NCBI GenBank assembly: GCA_963693365.1
Contig: CAVNZM010000017.1
Location: forward strand, 124,001-188,000
DNA from: Amoebidium appalachense
Lineage: Eukaryota > Ichthyosporea
Direction of reading: 5' to 3'
Length of the DNA: 64,000 nt
The notes under the pieces were generated by a model. The model ran no database searches and was not told where the DNA came from. It saw only the letters and a program-made list of their open reading frames with translations. Position 1 is the stretch's first letter, and every line of letters begins with the position of its first letter. The translations under genes and the position numbers were made by a program. This document shows, in pieces, positions 1 through 9,176 of this stretch.

Positions 1-342
1 AAGCACATACGTGTTTGTCGCTGCACTGCATTAGTTTGCACACACATCTTCACCGCTTTGCTCACCTTGCTTGCATAAGCAACCCTGCTCGTCTTTGATC
101 AAGACGGGTTGACCCACCCAAGTTCAGTTGATGCTGCTGTCTAAGTTGGAGCGTCGTATATACGCGGGCTAAGGGGCCGAAACTCAGACGCAATTGATGA
201 CTTGGGCCCTCCCTGAGGATGGGCTCTGCTTATGATGCATACTGTGCGCATGGCTGATGCTGCATACTTGAATGTTTGCCTTTGCATGTGTCCTGCACCA
301 TGCTTCTCATCGTGTATGCGTACTTCGTGGTGTTCCGCATTC

Positions 343-379
<37 letters not shown>

Positions 380-438
380 CCTGCTCCTCCTCCGCCTCTA
401 CCACTTATGCACCCACGCACACACATCCACGTGCACAG
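1..438 (+). other. intron sequence upstream of the first visible sideroflexin exon
   Basis: No exon is recognisable before position 439, so the 5' part of the sideroflexin gene lies outside the window. The stretch ends in a long C run (about 345-378), a CA-rich tract and a CAG acceptor at 436-438. It contains a sequence (about 175-350) that recurs in a later intron of the same gene. Proline- and glycine-rich reading frames here only reflect the homopolymers. Confidence 0.6.
178..350 (+). repeat. intronic repeat, copy 1
   Basis: The segment around GGGCCCTCCCTGAGGATGG, followed by GGCTCTGCTTAT and ending in a C run, recurs at about 3225-3370 in a later intron of the same gene. A more diverged relative sits at about 3585-3740 (GAGTCGAAAC, GATGAGCTCTG, CTTCTCAT, then a C run). 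All three end in a long C homopolymer. This suggests a sequence copied between introns of one gene. Confidence 0.6.
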
Positions 439-1094
439 TGGTTGAACCAGAGTTTCAACTGCATCGTCAACTACACCAACCGCAACGCAAGTGCCGGCAT
501 CACCAACGAGCAACTGGCACAGGCCTATGCGGCCGCATGCGGTGCGTCCGTTGTTACGGCCGTGGGGTTGAACAAGTTGGTCGCTAGGAGCCCTAAGCTG
601 GCTGGCGGCCTCGTTGGAAGGTGCGTGTGTGTGTGGGGGGGGGGGGGGGGGGGGGGGGGGGAGGGGGGAGGGTGGAGGGGGGTTGTTGTGCAAATGAGCA
701 AGGATGCATGTATGCAAAACACAATTGGGCTACGCGGTGCAACACGCGCATGCACTCACAACACACAAATAAAGGCACACGAATGCTCACTCACACACAC
801 ACACACGTACACACAAACACACACATGCATGCATGCATGTATGCATGCACACACACAGACAGGCACACAAACACTAAGACAGAGACACCCACATGCAAAC
901 ACATACGGGCGTGTGCACACACGCACACACGGGAATACAAGTTAAACTGTATTCCAAAACCGTATCCTCCTTACAGCACAAAGTGTCTCACCACTACCCC
1001 TTCCCCTCCCCGTCCCCCTCTCTCTTCATTTCCTTCCTCACTCGCTACACCATCAAATGTGTTTCTCACGCCTATGACACTCCCCCCCCCCCCC

Positions 1095-1125
<31 letters not shown>

Positions 1126-1703
1126 TTCCCTCGCTACATTTGCAATCCTCTACCCTATTGCACCATTATCGCATGTCACACCACTAAATTTCATTTCCGT
1201 CTCTCAGAGCCACATTATCAACGTAAATCCCACCTCCTAACTATCTCCTTAAAAACTATAGGCTGGTTCCCTTTGTAGCTGTAGCAGTAGCCAACTGCAT
1301 CAATGTATATTTCCCACCTATTCCATCATCATATATCCTACCGCTATCTCATTAATTCCATCCTCTATCCCCTTACCATCAACACATATCTTATCTTACG
1401 CCTATCTATCGGCTCCCCGCCCCCCTCCTTCCCTCCCCCCCTCCCCCTGCGTCCCCTGCTCTGCTTTTCAAACATAACCTTTGGTTTGCACATTCTAACC
1501 ACCCCCCCCCCCCCCCCCCCCTCCTAGCGGGCTCCTCCCCCCCTGCTCCCCCCCTTACAGACTGGTTTCCTTTTTAGCCGTTACACAACCCACCACGCCT
1601 TCAATGTATATTTCACCCTTTTCAACCTAAAATATCTCACCACTACCTCTGTGTTTCCATGTCTCATATTCACACCATCACCACCTACCTCACCTCCTAA
1701 CTA

Positions 1704-1736
<33 letters not shown>

Positions 1737-1930
1737 TATACAGGCTGGTTCCCTTTGTAGCTGTGGCCGCCGCCAACTGTGTCAACATTCCCCTCATGCG
1801 TCAGCGTGAGCTGGTGGGTGGTATCACGGTGAGCACAAAGGAGGGTGAGCCTGTGACGGATAGCAAGGAGGCTGCAAAGATGGCCGTGGCTCAGGTGTGT
1901 GGGTGTGGGTGTACATGGGTGTACATGGGG

Positions 1931-1961
<31 letters not shown>

Positions 1962-2654
1962 GGAGCGTATATGTGTGTGTGTGGTTGTTTGGGTGTCTGT
2001 CTGTGTCTGTGTCTGTGTGCGTGTGTGTTTTGTAGGTGTGTGTATGTTTGGGAAAGCGGAGGAAGGGGGGAGATTTTGTATGTGTGCCTGCTTCATATGT
2101 GAGCACAAAGGAGGGTGAGCCTGTCACGGATAGCAAGGAGGCTGCAAAGATGGCAGTGGCTCATGTGTGTGTGTGTGTACGTGTACGTGGGTGTGTGTGG
2201 GGGGGGGGGAGGGTTGTATGGGGGTGTGTGTGTGTACGTGTACGTATGTGTGTGTTGTTGGGGGAGGGGGGGGGGGGGGGGGGAGGGAAGGGAGGGCGTA
2301 CCTGTGACGGATAGCAAGGAGGCTGCAAAGATGAACCCGCCACACCTTTTTGGTGTGTGTCGGGGGGGGGGGGGGAGGGGGGGGGGGGGATTGTACATTG
2401 CATAGCATACATATGCACATTCATTTCGGGTTTGTGTTATTTCTGCGGTTCTTTTCCTTGTTTGTAGCTTTCAAACTGCATTGTGTGCCCGGCATGGAAT
2501 GTGCACTTCTTACTCTAGTAATGTATTCTTCTCCTGTTTCCACCCTTTTTGGTCACAATACACGAGACGCAAATAAACAAACCCTCACACTGCAACCACT
2601 AACCCTATTTCCTCCCCCCCCCCCCCCCCCCCCCCCCCTTCCCACCACCACCAC

Positions 2655-2705
<51 letters not shown>

Positions 2706-3390
2706 CCTTACCTTCCAGCCTCCACCCCCCCCCCCCCCTCCCTCCCTCCCTCGGTCCCCCCCCCCCCAACACACACACTCACACTCACCCACACGTACAC
2801 ACGTACACACGCACACAGGTGATTCCCTCGCGTATCCTCATGGCCACGCCAGGCATGGTGATCCCGCCCATTGTGATGAATAAGCTGTCCAAGGGTGTGC
2901 TGCTTCAGAAGGCCCCCTGGCTGGCTGCACCAATCACCGTGGGTCTTGCTGGCATCTGCCTCGTTTTCTCTACCCCCCTCTGCTGCGCTCTCTTCCCACA
3001 GGTGTGTATCCTCTCTTCCCCCCCCCCCCCCCCCCCCCCCCCAACACACGCACACACACACACACACCCTTCCCTCTGAAGAGCATGTTCCCTACACGTA
3101 TTTATCCCCAACTGTTACGCATATAACCACCCCCCCCCCCCCCCCCCCCCCCTCCCCCCGGCTCAGTATCTGAGTTGGGTTTCGTTGACGAGGTGAATGG
3201 GTCGAAACTCGGGTACTGTGGATGACGTAGGCCCTCCTTGAGGATGGGCTCTGCTTATTATGCATAATCTTTATGTATGGTCGCACGCTGCATCGTGTTA
3301 TTCGTTGTTCATGTGTACTTCGTACTTTATGACACATTCAAACCCCCGCCCCCCCCCCCCCCCCCCCCTCTCCCCCCGCCAACAGGTGTT

Positions 3391-3433
<43 letters not shown>

Positions 3434-3733
3434 GGAGAGCATCTCCCCCTAATGCATTTTTGCCCCCTTGGGATGCTTACCCCCTCCCCCCGCCCGGGCT
3501 CTTTTGCTGTCTTGTTTGTTGCAACCTCCCTTGGTGCGCCCCCTTCCCCCTAGTGTGCATGTCCCCCCTCCCTCCCTCCAGAGTCGAAACCCATGCTTTT
3601 GTGGAGGCATAGGAACCCCCCTGATGATGAGCTCTGTTCAAGTGTCTTCTGCCTGCACGCTTCTCATTTTTGTGACGTTTTTGCTTTTGCTCTTTGGCGT
3701 CTTCTCCATATTTCCAACTCTCTAAGGCATACA

Positions 3734-3780
<47 letters not shown>

Positions 3781-4156
3781 ACACACACACCCTCCCCCCC
3801 CCTCGTCCTTCCTTCCTTCTTTTATTCCATTCCTTTTTTTTTCTCTTTCACCCGTTTTCCCTTTTCCTTTCACTTTCTCTTTCTTTCTTTCTTTCTTTCT
3901 TTTCTTTCTTTCTTTCTCTCCTTCTTTCTTTCTTTCTTTCTTTCTTGCTCTCCTTCTTTTTCTCCTTCTTTCTTTCTTTCTTTCTTTGTCTCTTTCTTTA
4001 TCTCTTTCTTTCTTTCTTTCTTTCTTTTTTCCCCTACAGAAGAGCTCCATCCCCGTGTCCAAGATGGAGCCTGAGGCACAGGAGAAGGTGTCTGAGTTTG
4101 TGAAGAGGACGAAGGAGGCTTGGCCTGAGGTGCTCTACTACAACAAGGGCTTGTAA
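439..4156 (+). CDS. SFXN: sideroflexin (mitochondrial carrier), 3' four exons
   Basis: Four exons splice in phase: 439-620, 1744-1894, 2819-3001 and 4040-4156 (stop TAA at 4154-4156). Each is bounded by AG before and GT after. They encode the C-terminal two thirds of a sideroflexin: WLNQSFN and a VNYTNRN motif in exon 1, the family signature [13 protein letters not shown] in exon 2, [10 protein letters not shown] and PLCCALFPQ in exon 3, and the typical terminal YYNKGL in exon 4. Sideroflexins are multi-pass inner-membrane proteins of mitochondria; animal SFXN1 imports serine for one-carbon metabolism. The N-terminal exons (the HPDTGE-type region) lie outside the window. Codon phases across all three introns agree, so the host gene looks intact here. 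The introns are dominated by G, C, CA and CTTT runs. A copia element begins 37 bp after the stop codon, so the 3' UTR is probably disrupted or replaced. Which substrate this homologue carries cannot be told from sequence. Confidence 0.93.
1255..1610 (+). repeat. two degenerate copies of the start of sideroflexin exon 2
   Basis: At 1262 an AG is followed by GCTGGTTCCCTTTGTAGCTG and about 25 more bases that match the true exon 2 start at 1744 (encoding LVPFVAV and an ANCIN-like string), after which similarity is lost. At 1561 a more decayed copy follows TTACAG. The segment ACCTCCTAACTATC occurs at about 1230-1245 and again at about 1691-1706, shortly before the copy at 1262 and the true exon at 1744 respectively. 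It looks like a repeated branch-point and acceptor unit. Neither copy stays open, so they are not usable exons. Confidence 0.65.
2096..2340 (+). repeat. two extra copies of the end of sideroflexin exon 2
   Basis: The 3' end of exon 2 (about 1830-1894, encoding [16 protein letters not shown]) recurs at about 2100-2163 with two or three base changes and the final CAG changed to CAT. It recurs again, shorter, at about 2300-2335. All copies are followed or preceded by GT-rich and G-run sequence like the true donor region. The copies lack a good acceptor and are unlikely to be spliced in, although a donor-like GTGTGTG follows the first. Confidence 0.65.
3195..3370 (+). repeat. intronic repeat, copy 2
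   Basis: This segment shares with 178-350 the blocks GAAACTC, TAGGCCCTCCTTGAGGATGG, GGCTCTGCTTAT, ATGCATA and CGTGT, then TGTACTTCGT and a terminal C run. It lies in the intron between the third and fourth visible sideroflexin exons. Confidence 0.6.
3870..4038 (+). repeat. CTTT-rich polypyrimidine microsatellite before the last sideroflexin exon
   Basis: About 160 bases of CTTT/CTCC repeats run up to the CCCCTACAG acceptor at 4031-4039. The tract acts as an extreme polypyrimidine tract for exon 4. Confidence 0.8.
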
Positions 4157-4193
4157 TGGGTTAATGTAATGCACGTGTATGTGTGTGCTTGTA

Positions 4194-4282
4194 TGTTGGA
4201 ATACGTCACCATGTATGACAGCAAGAGCCTTGAAGTATGTATGTGTCTTAGCTTGTTTGTATTCGTGTCTGCTTTCCTTCTT

Positions 4283-4335
<53 letters not shown>

Positions 4336-5049
4336 TGTTTCTGTGGGCACAGATATCTGTAGATCTGTGCACACCTGGCTCTCTTGCCTGATAAGAACTT
4401 ATTGTGTTTTATTTCTGTTTGCTCTCCTCTGTTTATCTGAGAGGTAGCGTGATTGGCTAGCCTCACTCGTTGTCTTTCCTTTATTTCAAAATGGCCTAGT
4501 TTTGTTCTCAAAAAGGATGGCTCGCCAATAGTCGCGAGCGAGTACATCTGTAGATTGTGTTGTGCATTCCTGTCTGTTAATATATGTGTGTTGTGATTGG
4601 ACAATAGATATATATGGAATTCGGTTTATTGCAAAGTGTCTTCACTTTGAGAGTGTCGACTATTAGGAAATATATGTATTTAAATAGGTTTCTTTATAGA
4701 GACGAACATAAATATATATGTGAGTTAATAGTGACTAGATGTATAATTACTTAATTTATTTAAGTAAGAGTTTCTACACTTTAGTTTAATCGGAAGTTGG
4801 AATGCGTATGCTCTGTCGGAATGTGTTTTTCTATCTTCTGATAGAACCGATTGGTTCTCCCTCTTTAGTTGTGATAAGGTGATAAGTCGCAAGTACAAAA
4901 GGAACCGAGAGCACAATAAAGAATCAGTTGTTGTTTGAATCTTTCAATGTCTCGTGAACAACTCCGATTGCCCTCTCATTAATGTGTTAGTCGTGTTTTA
5001 CATGACACCTCTGTGCACTCTGCTCCCTTAGACCCGTACAAAAACAACA
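4194..5049 (+). repeat. 5' LTR of the outer copia
   Basis: The LTR starts TGTTGGAATACG and ends ACAAAAACAACA. It contains a CT microsatellite at about 4285-4333 whose length differs between LTR copies. Further copies lie at 41445-42333, 44979-45703 (truncated) and 60927-61866 (solo). Confidence 0.92.
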
Positions 5050-5167
5050 GGTTAAAGGCCCATTTTCGCATGCTCTCGCAACACATACTCTCGCTGCAAT
5101 CAAAAATATTCAAATTTGAATACCGATCTGATTCCTCTCTCACGCATCATCTGACTGATTGATCACC
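5050..5167 (+). other. outer copia leader with primer-binding site
   Basis: The leader begins GGTTAAAGGCCC directly after the LTR. The inner copia has GGTTATGTAGCCC at the matching place, which suggests related primer sites. I could not match either to a tRNA by eye. Confidence 0.6.
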
Positions 5168-5409
5168 ATGTCGGAGAAACCTGCGTATCTCAACCTCACC
5201 CCCTGGAAAGGGGATGACACCACGGACAAGAAGTCCGGCAAACGTCTCACTTATTATGAGTGGGAACCCGTCATCTTCCGGTACCTACGTACTACCACCG
5301 CGGCCAAGTTAGTGCCCGTCATCAAGGCCCCCGAGTGGGTCGACCCTTCCGACGAGAACGAGTGGCACGGCTATGACACTGAGGAGGCCTACACCGAGGA
5401 CTACATTAA
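5168..5409 (+). pseudogene. gag: outer copia Gag, N-terminal fragment, cut by the viral insertion
   Basis: The frame starts at ATG 5168 (MSEKPAYLNLTPWKGDD) and is 80 residues long before the virus. It resembles the start of the inner copia Gag: both have a WKG motif near the N-terminus, then a YxxWE/YFQWE segment. The last copia codons are GAC TAC ATT. The virus follows after TTAA at 5406-5409. The rest of Gag resumes at 36503 in the same frame, with AAT GTA GTC following the shared TTAA, so precise removal of the virus would rejoin the frame. Beyond 5409 the frame runs into the viral terminal repeat and soon stops. Confidence 0.88.
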
Positions 5410-5479
5410 GGGGCGCGGCACCCCACGTTAGTGACGTCACAAAGTGTGACGTCACTAACGCAGGGTGGCGCACCCCTTA
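5407..5479. promoter_or_regulatory. terminal imperfect palindrome with paired TGACGTCA sites (left end)
   Basis: The first 70 bases of the virus fold on themselves. The inner arms TTAGTGACGTCACA and TGTGACGTCACTAA (5429-5459) are perfect, with a 3-base loop. The outer arms TAAGGGG...CCCCACG and CGCAGGG...CCCCTTA (to 5479) pair imperfectly. Each arm carries one CRE/ATF octamer (5432-5439 and 5447-5454). The mirror copy is at 36433-36505. Such a structure could be a telomere-like hairpin end, a replication origin or a binding site for a CREB/ATF-type host factor; which one is inference. Confidence 0.75.
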
Positions 5480-5859
5480 GGATATGGCAGATATGCATAT
5501 GGGATATGGCGATATGCAGTATGATATGGGTGTATATTGTGATTAGGATATGGATATGGGTATGGATATGTACAGGAGCACGTGCACACACTGTGTGTGT
5601 GTGCATAAACACGTGCAGAGCACGTGGATTTAATTAAAATATTAAAGGGAAAACGTGTCATGTGTGCGCGTGCACGCACGCGCACATGCGACACGTACAC
5701 AGTTCTGAGATCAAAGGAATGCGACGGTGTGCACAAGGCGGCCAATGAGAATTCGAATTCCGAATTCCTTGTACAAGGCGGCCAATAGTAATGCGGATGC
5801 ACAAGGCGGCCAATGATAATTCGGTTCCAAAAAGCCAGTTGCCGCACAAGGCGGCCAAT
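5410..5859 (+). repeat. left terminal inverted repeat of the virus
   Basis: Positions 5410-5859 match the reverse complement of 36054-36502 with only about three differences (one substitution near 5700 and small changes near 5823-5832). Similarity then stops abruptly, although the CCAAT iterons continue on both sides. The near identity implies recent replication, gene conversion or recent insertion. Confidence 0.95.
5480..5575. repeat. GATATG hexamer cluster in the left TIR
   Basis: GATATGG or GATATGC occurs about ten times in 95 bases, mirrored in the right TIR at about 36340-36432. Regularly repeated short words beside a terminal palindrome look like protein-binding iterons; function is unknown. 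Confidence 0.6.
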
Positions 5860-5944
5860 GAACATTAAGATAGCACATTCCATTTCCAAGGCGGCCAATG
5901 AGCGCCCGGATCGGTCAACCTGGGTTTCCTATTGGCCGCCTTGT
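5731..5944. promoter_or_regulatory. GGCGGCCAAT iterons, left end
   Basis: The word AAGGCGGCCAAT occurs at about 5735, 5775, 5803, 5848 and 5888, and once inverted (ATTGGCCGCCTT) at 5931. Spacing is 28-44 bp. The core is a CCAAT box in a GC-rich context. The first four lie inside the TIR; the others are in unique sequence upstream of the polymerase gene, so they may serve as promoter elements for it as well as a replication signal. Confidence 0.7.
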
Positions 5945-6069
5945 GTAAACAATGGTGGCGCACTTACGCACGCACAGGATCATTATTTTGCGTTCTGTTT
6001 ATTGATGTTTTTGCTGCCGGCGCTGCCTGGCAATTACATTGTGGCTAAGATCTAAGATTACTGTTCAGG

Positions 6070-7266
6070 ATGTTAGACGACAGCCAGGAAGGTTTCATAG
6101 AGGACCTGCTGCGGGCACTGGATGCCGACCCGCAGCAGGCCCTGCAAGCCAACCCGTTTCTGCAGGCCCTGCAGGGCCCACCACCCCCACCCCCACCCCT
6201 CCCCGGCCTCCCCCCTGCCCCCGCCCCCATCAACCACCCAGATGACCCCCAGATCATTGCCATGCCTGCCGAGGGCAACTGGCAGCTGCGTTCACGGGTG
6301 GATGACATGCAGGCAAGGGGGTTGGGCGTACGCGGCCACACCCTCGAGTACCAACCCCTGCGCACCATGGACGTCCCCGAGTTCCCCCAGTTCTTTGCAG
6401 CTATGCTGTTTGATGCCATCGCCCGTGCAGATGTGCAGGTGGGGGACATGATCATCGTACGCATCATCAGCTTGCACGTGCAGGCCAATGGTGTGGACAA
6501 CCAGGTGGGGGATGACGGCAACCCCAACGCCGATGTCACCAACCGTCGTGTGTTTACGGCAGGCCCCATGGACGTGTTCAACGGTGATGTGAATGCCGTG
6601 GTGCTCAAGCTGATGGAGAACATACGCCAACGCACCCAGAGTGCAGCCGAGACCTTTATGGACGGGCGATCCAGTGTGCATCTGACCGTGGTCCGGCCCA
6701 AGGACATGGTGAGGAAGGGTGCCTGCGGGTCCCTGTCCACCCTCACAGGGGTGACAGCCCAGTGGCTGCGGGAGCTGGTGGAGGCCAAGGCCGTGGTGGA
6801 TGTGACCACCCTGGTGAAGGCAGCCTGCAGCAGCAACGACCCGCAGGTGACAGGGGAGAAGGAGCTTGACCACCATCAGCTGCTTGAGATTGCCGACGGC
6901 CCCTCCTGTGCCCAGCTGTGCCTGGTGTACTGTATGGCAATGTGGGTCAGCAAGGCAGCCAACAGCAACGAGAACGGCAGCCTGCCCTCCGAGCACACTC
7001 GTAAGAACCTGGGCAATGGGGGTGACCTCATGAAGCTCAAGGACCACCACGTGCTGTGCCAACTACTGGACCCTATGGATGTGATTGGTATTGGCAACAA
7101 GGCTCTGGGTAGGTCTGTGTCTTCCGGCTGTGGGGTGTGCAACCTGCTGCAGCCACCCATCAACCCAAGGAGCAACTTCCAGGACCGTTACCTGCGCAGG
7201 CTGGCAAGGGCCACCCGCGGCTGTGGGCCAAGTACAAGCTGCCTGTGCCTGCAGAGGACGGGCTGA
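6070..7266 (+). CDS. polB: viral PolB gene, N-terminal region (frame 1 of 3)
   Basis: The frame starts at the first ATG after the left TIR (6070). It encodes a proline-rich linker (about residues 37-60) and then a roughly 300-residue region without a domain I recognise; the last part contains GIGNKALGR and a CGVC pair. Similarity of tone to the next frame, and the lack of any start signal for that frame, indicate one gene: around 7195-7215 the reading moves from this frame to the frame that encodes LWAKYKLPVPAEDG. The last 20 or so residues up to 7266 are therefore spurious. In protein-primed polymerases the N-terminal extension can carry the terminal-protein function; whether that applies here is inference. 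A single-base lesion, read error or programmed shift are all possible. Confidence 0.7.
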   Translation: MLDDSQEGFIEDLLRALDADPQQALQANPFLQALQGPPPPPPPLPGLPPAPAPINHPDDPQIIAMPAEGNWQLRSRVDDMQARGLGVRGHTLEYQPLRTMDVPEFPQFFAAMLFDAIARADVQVGDMIIVRIISLHVQANGVDNQVGDDGNPNADVTNRRVFTAGPMDVFNGDVNAVVLKLMENIRQRTQSAAETFMDGRSSVHLTVVRPKDMVRKGACGSLSTLTGVTAQWLRELVEAKAVVDVTTLVKAACSSNDPQVTGEKELDHHQLLEIADGPSCAQLCLVYCMAMWVSKAANSNENGSLPSEHTRKNLGNGGDLMKLKDHHVLCQLLDPMDVIGIGNKALGRSVSSGCGVCNLLQPPINPRSNFQDRYLRRLARATRGCGPSTSCLCLQRTG

Positions 7267-9176
7267 CGGTGGATCAGTTGGGTGCAGCCGTGGATGCCCT
7301 CAACATGCAGATTGCCAGTGAGACCCAGTCAGTCACCCGTCTACGGCTGGTGGTGGTGGACCTGGACAGCAAGGGTAGGGTGGCAAGAAGGTACGGGGAC
7401 GTGAGCTCGGCCCTTCCCCCCGGCAAGCTGTGCACCATGTACCTTGGCCACTCCCAGAAGCTGGGCCACTTCACGGCCATCCCCTCCAATGTCAGCAACA
7501 CCATCGAGCGCCTGCGCAACGGCAACCACACGGGGGCCGTACGTCGGAGCCTCAGCACCTGCTTCCACTGCAACCAGACCGTGCAATCCAAGAACATGGG
7601 GGTGCACCGTTGTGTGAACCGGTGTGGGAACTGTGGATCAAAGGGGAACCACATCGACCAGGCAGATGCCTGTGTGTGGACCCCCGGGCGCCGTGTGGAG
7701 CTAGCACGGGTGGGGGAGGATGCATGGCCTTACCGTTGTGACGACTGCTGTGGCCTCTTCCCTTCGGCCAGGTGCATGGCCAACCACAGCACCAAGCTCA
7801 AGGGGGCCGGGGCCAGGGCCGACGGCCGGCAACAATCCTTCTGTGACACCGTGTTCTGGTGCCGGCTGGCCACGTGCACCCACGGCCTGCAGGGGTACAG
7901 GATGATTGGCAGTGGAGATGATGCCCTCAGGGTGTGTGTGTCGGGCAATCCTGCCGGCCGGTTCTTCTACAAGTTCAAGTACGCCAGCGTGCGCCGTCTA
8001 CGCCGGCTGCACACTGCCCAGGAGCAAGGGGGGTACGATGCAGGGGCAGATGCAGGCCCCAACGACGAGGGGGAGGACTGGGACTATGCCACGGACACGG
8101 AGGGGGAGGACTCCGACACAGGCACAGACCCCCCACCCTGCCTTGTCGAGTCGTCAGACGACGAGGGTGAGAGTGATGACGAGGATGATGCCGTCGACCT
8201 CATGCAGATGTCTGAGGGGGAGGGGGAGGGGGGTGAGGGGGGTGAGCACGGGGCCAAGAAGGACGACACGTGGACACAACACCTGTGCACCGACTACGCC
8301 TGCAAGGGCTGTGGGGGCTATATGCCCGGCAACCACACGTGCCTCATACGTAGCAAGCTCAGTGGCCAACGGCGTGTGTATATGTGCACACACACGGATG
8401 CAGACGGTGCGGTGTGTGACAGGGTGGCATGCTTCTCCAACGAGCAGGGGGAGGGGGAGGAGGGGGGAGAGTCACCTGCACGGCAGAGGGTCAGGGTGGA
8501 TGCTGCCGGCAGCAGGGTGGGTGCACACGTGTGCAAACGGCACGTGCCCGACAATGACGGCAGCGGACCCGGGGGTGTGTGGAAGCAGACCAGGCAGCCC
8601 ATCAGGGACATTGTGCTGGACTTTGAGACCATGCCGGTGCCAGCCCCCGACCACACACCCGACAACCCCCACTTCATCCACATTGTGTACCTTGCTGTGG
8701 CCATGTACGTCGAGCCGTCAGATGGCCAACCGACTGGCCCCATCATCTTCTGGCCGGAGCCCTCGGCCGACGGCAAGGACGCCTGGGACGTGTTGATGGA
8801 CGACAACCACCACGTGATTGACAAGGTGGTCAAGTGGCTGTTTGACACCCCTGCCCACGCCGGTGGCCGGGTGTTTTGCCACAACGGCAGTGGCTTCGAC
8901 TTCCACTTTGTGACCAAGAGGGTGGTGGGCAGCCAGGACTATGTGTACGTGCCCATCATGACCAACAGCAAGATCAAGTCCTGCCGTATACGTCACTACC
9001 TCAAGGGTGCCGGTGCAGCAGACCCCGAGCCCATACCCATGCCGGTGGATGGTGATGGCCATGGTGATGTGCAGCAGCAGGCAGCAGCAGCAGCAGCAGC
9101 AGCAGCAGGCACCGGCCACAAGAGACGGCACGGGGGGGAGAGGGGGGCGGTAGCCGTACCACGGTGGTGGAGCTGA
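7137..9176 (+). CDS. polB: viral PolB gene, zinc-cluster and exonuclease region (frame 2 of 3)
   Basis: The meaningful part starts near 7215. It contains cysteine/histidine clusters (CFHCNQ at about 7560, CVNRCGNCG, YRCDDCCG, later CKGCGGYMPGNHTC) as seen in Polinton-type polymerases, and an acidic stretch at about 8060-8250. The 3'-5' exonuclease follows: Exo I as LDFETM (about 8620) and Exo II as HNGSGFDFHF (about 8880). An alanine/glutamine run from CAG repeats lies at about 9070-9110. The frame ends at 9176. Around 9127-9147, in a G-rich run, the reading passes to the next frame, which continues GGSRTTVVELTFVD without a gap in sense. Both exonuclease motifs are intact, which argues that loss of frame is recent or an artefact. 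Confidence 0.85.
   Translation: MQPAAATHQPKEQLPGPLPAQAGKGHPRLWAKYKLPVPAEDGLTVDQLGAAVDALNMQIASETQSVTRLRLVVVDLDSKGRVARRYGDVSSALPPGKLCTMYLGHSQKLGHFTAIPSNVSNTIERLRNGNHTGAVRRSLSTCFHCNQTVQSKNMGVHRCVNRCGNCGSKGNHIDQADACVWTPGRRVELARVGEDAWPYRCDDCCGLFPSARCMANHSTKLKGAGARADGRQQSFCDTVFWCRLATCTHGLQGYRMIGSGDDALRVCVSGNPAGRFFYKFKYASVRRLRRLHTAQEQGGYDAGADAGPNDEGEDWDYATDTEGEDSDTGTDPPPCLVESSDDEGESDDEDDAVDLMQMSEGEGEGGEGGEHGAKKDDTWTQHLCTDYACKGCGGYMPGNHTCLIRSKLSGQRRVYMCTHTDADGAVCDRVACFSNEQGEGEEGGESPARQRVRVDAAGSRVGAHVCKRHVPDNDGSGPGGVWKQTRQPIRDIVLDFETMPVPAPDHTPDNPHFIHIVYLAVAMYVEPSDGQPTGPIIFWPEPSADGKDAWDVLMDDNHHVIDKVVKWLFDTPAHAGGRVFCHNGSGFDFHFVTKRVVGSQDYVYVPIMTNSKIKSCRIRHYLKGAGAADPEPIPMPVDGDGHGDVQQQAAAAAAAAAGTGHKRRHGGERGAVAVPRWWS

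Noticed and set aside
3875-4038. Coding potential of the CTTT/GAAA repeat (Lys/Glu or Phe/Ser runs)
   Set aside because: It is the polypyrimidine tract before a confirmed splice acceptor.
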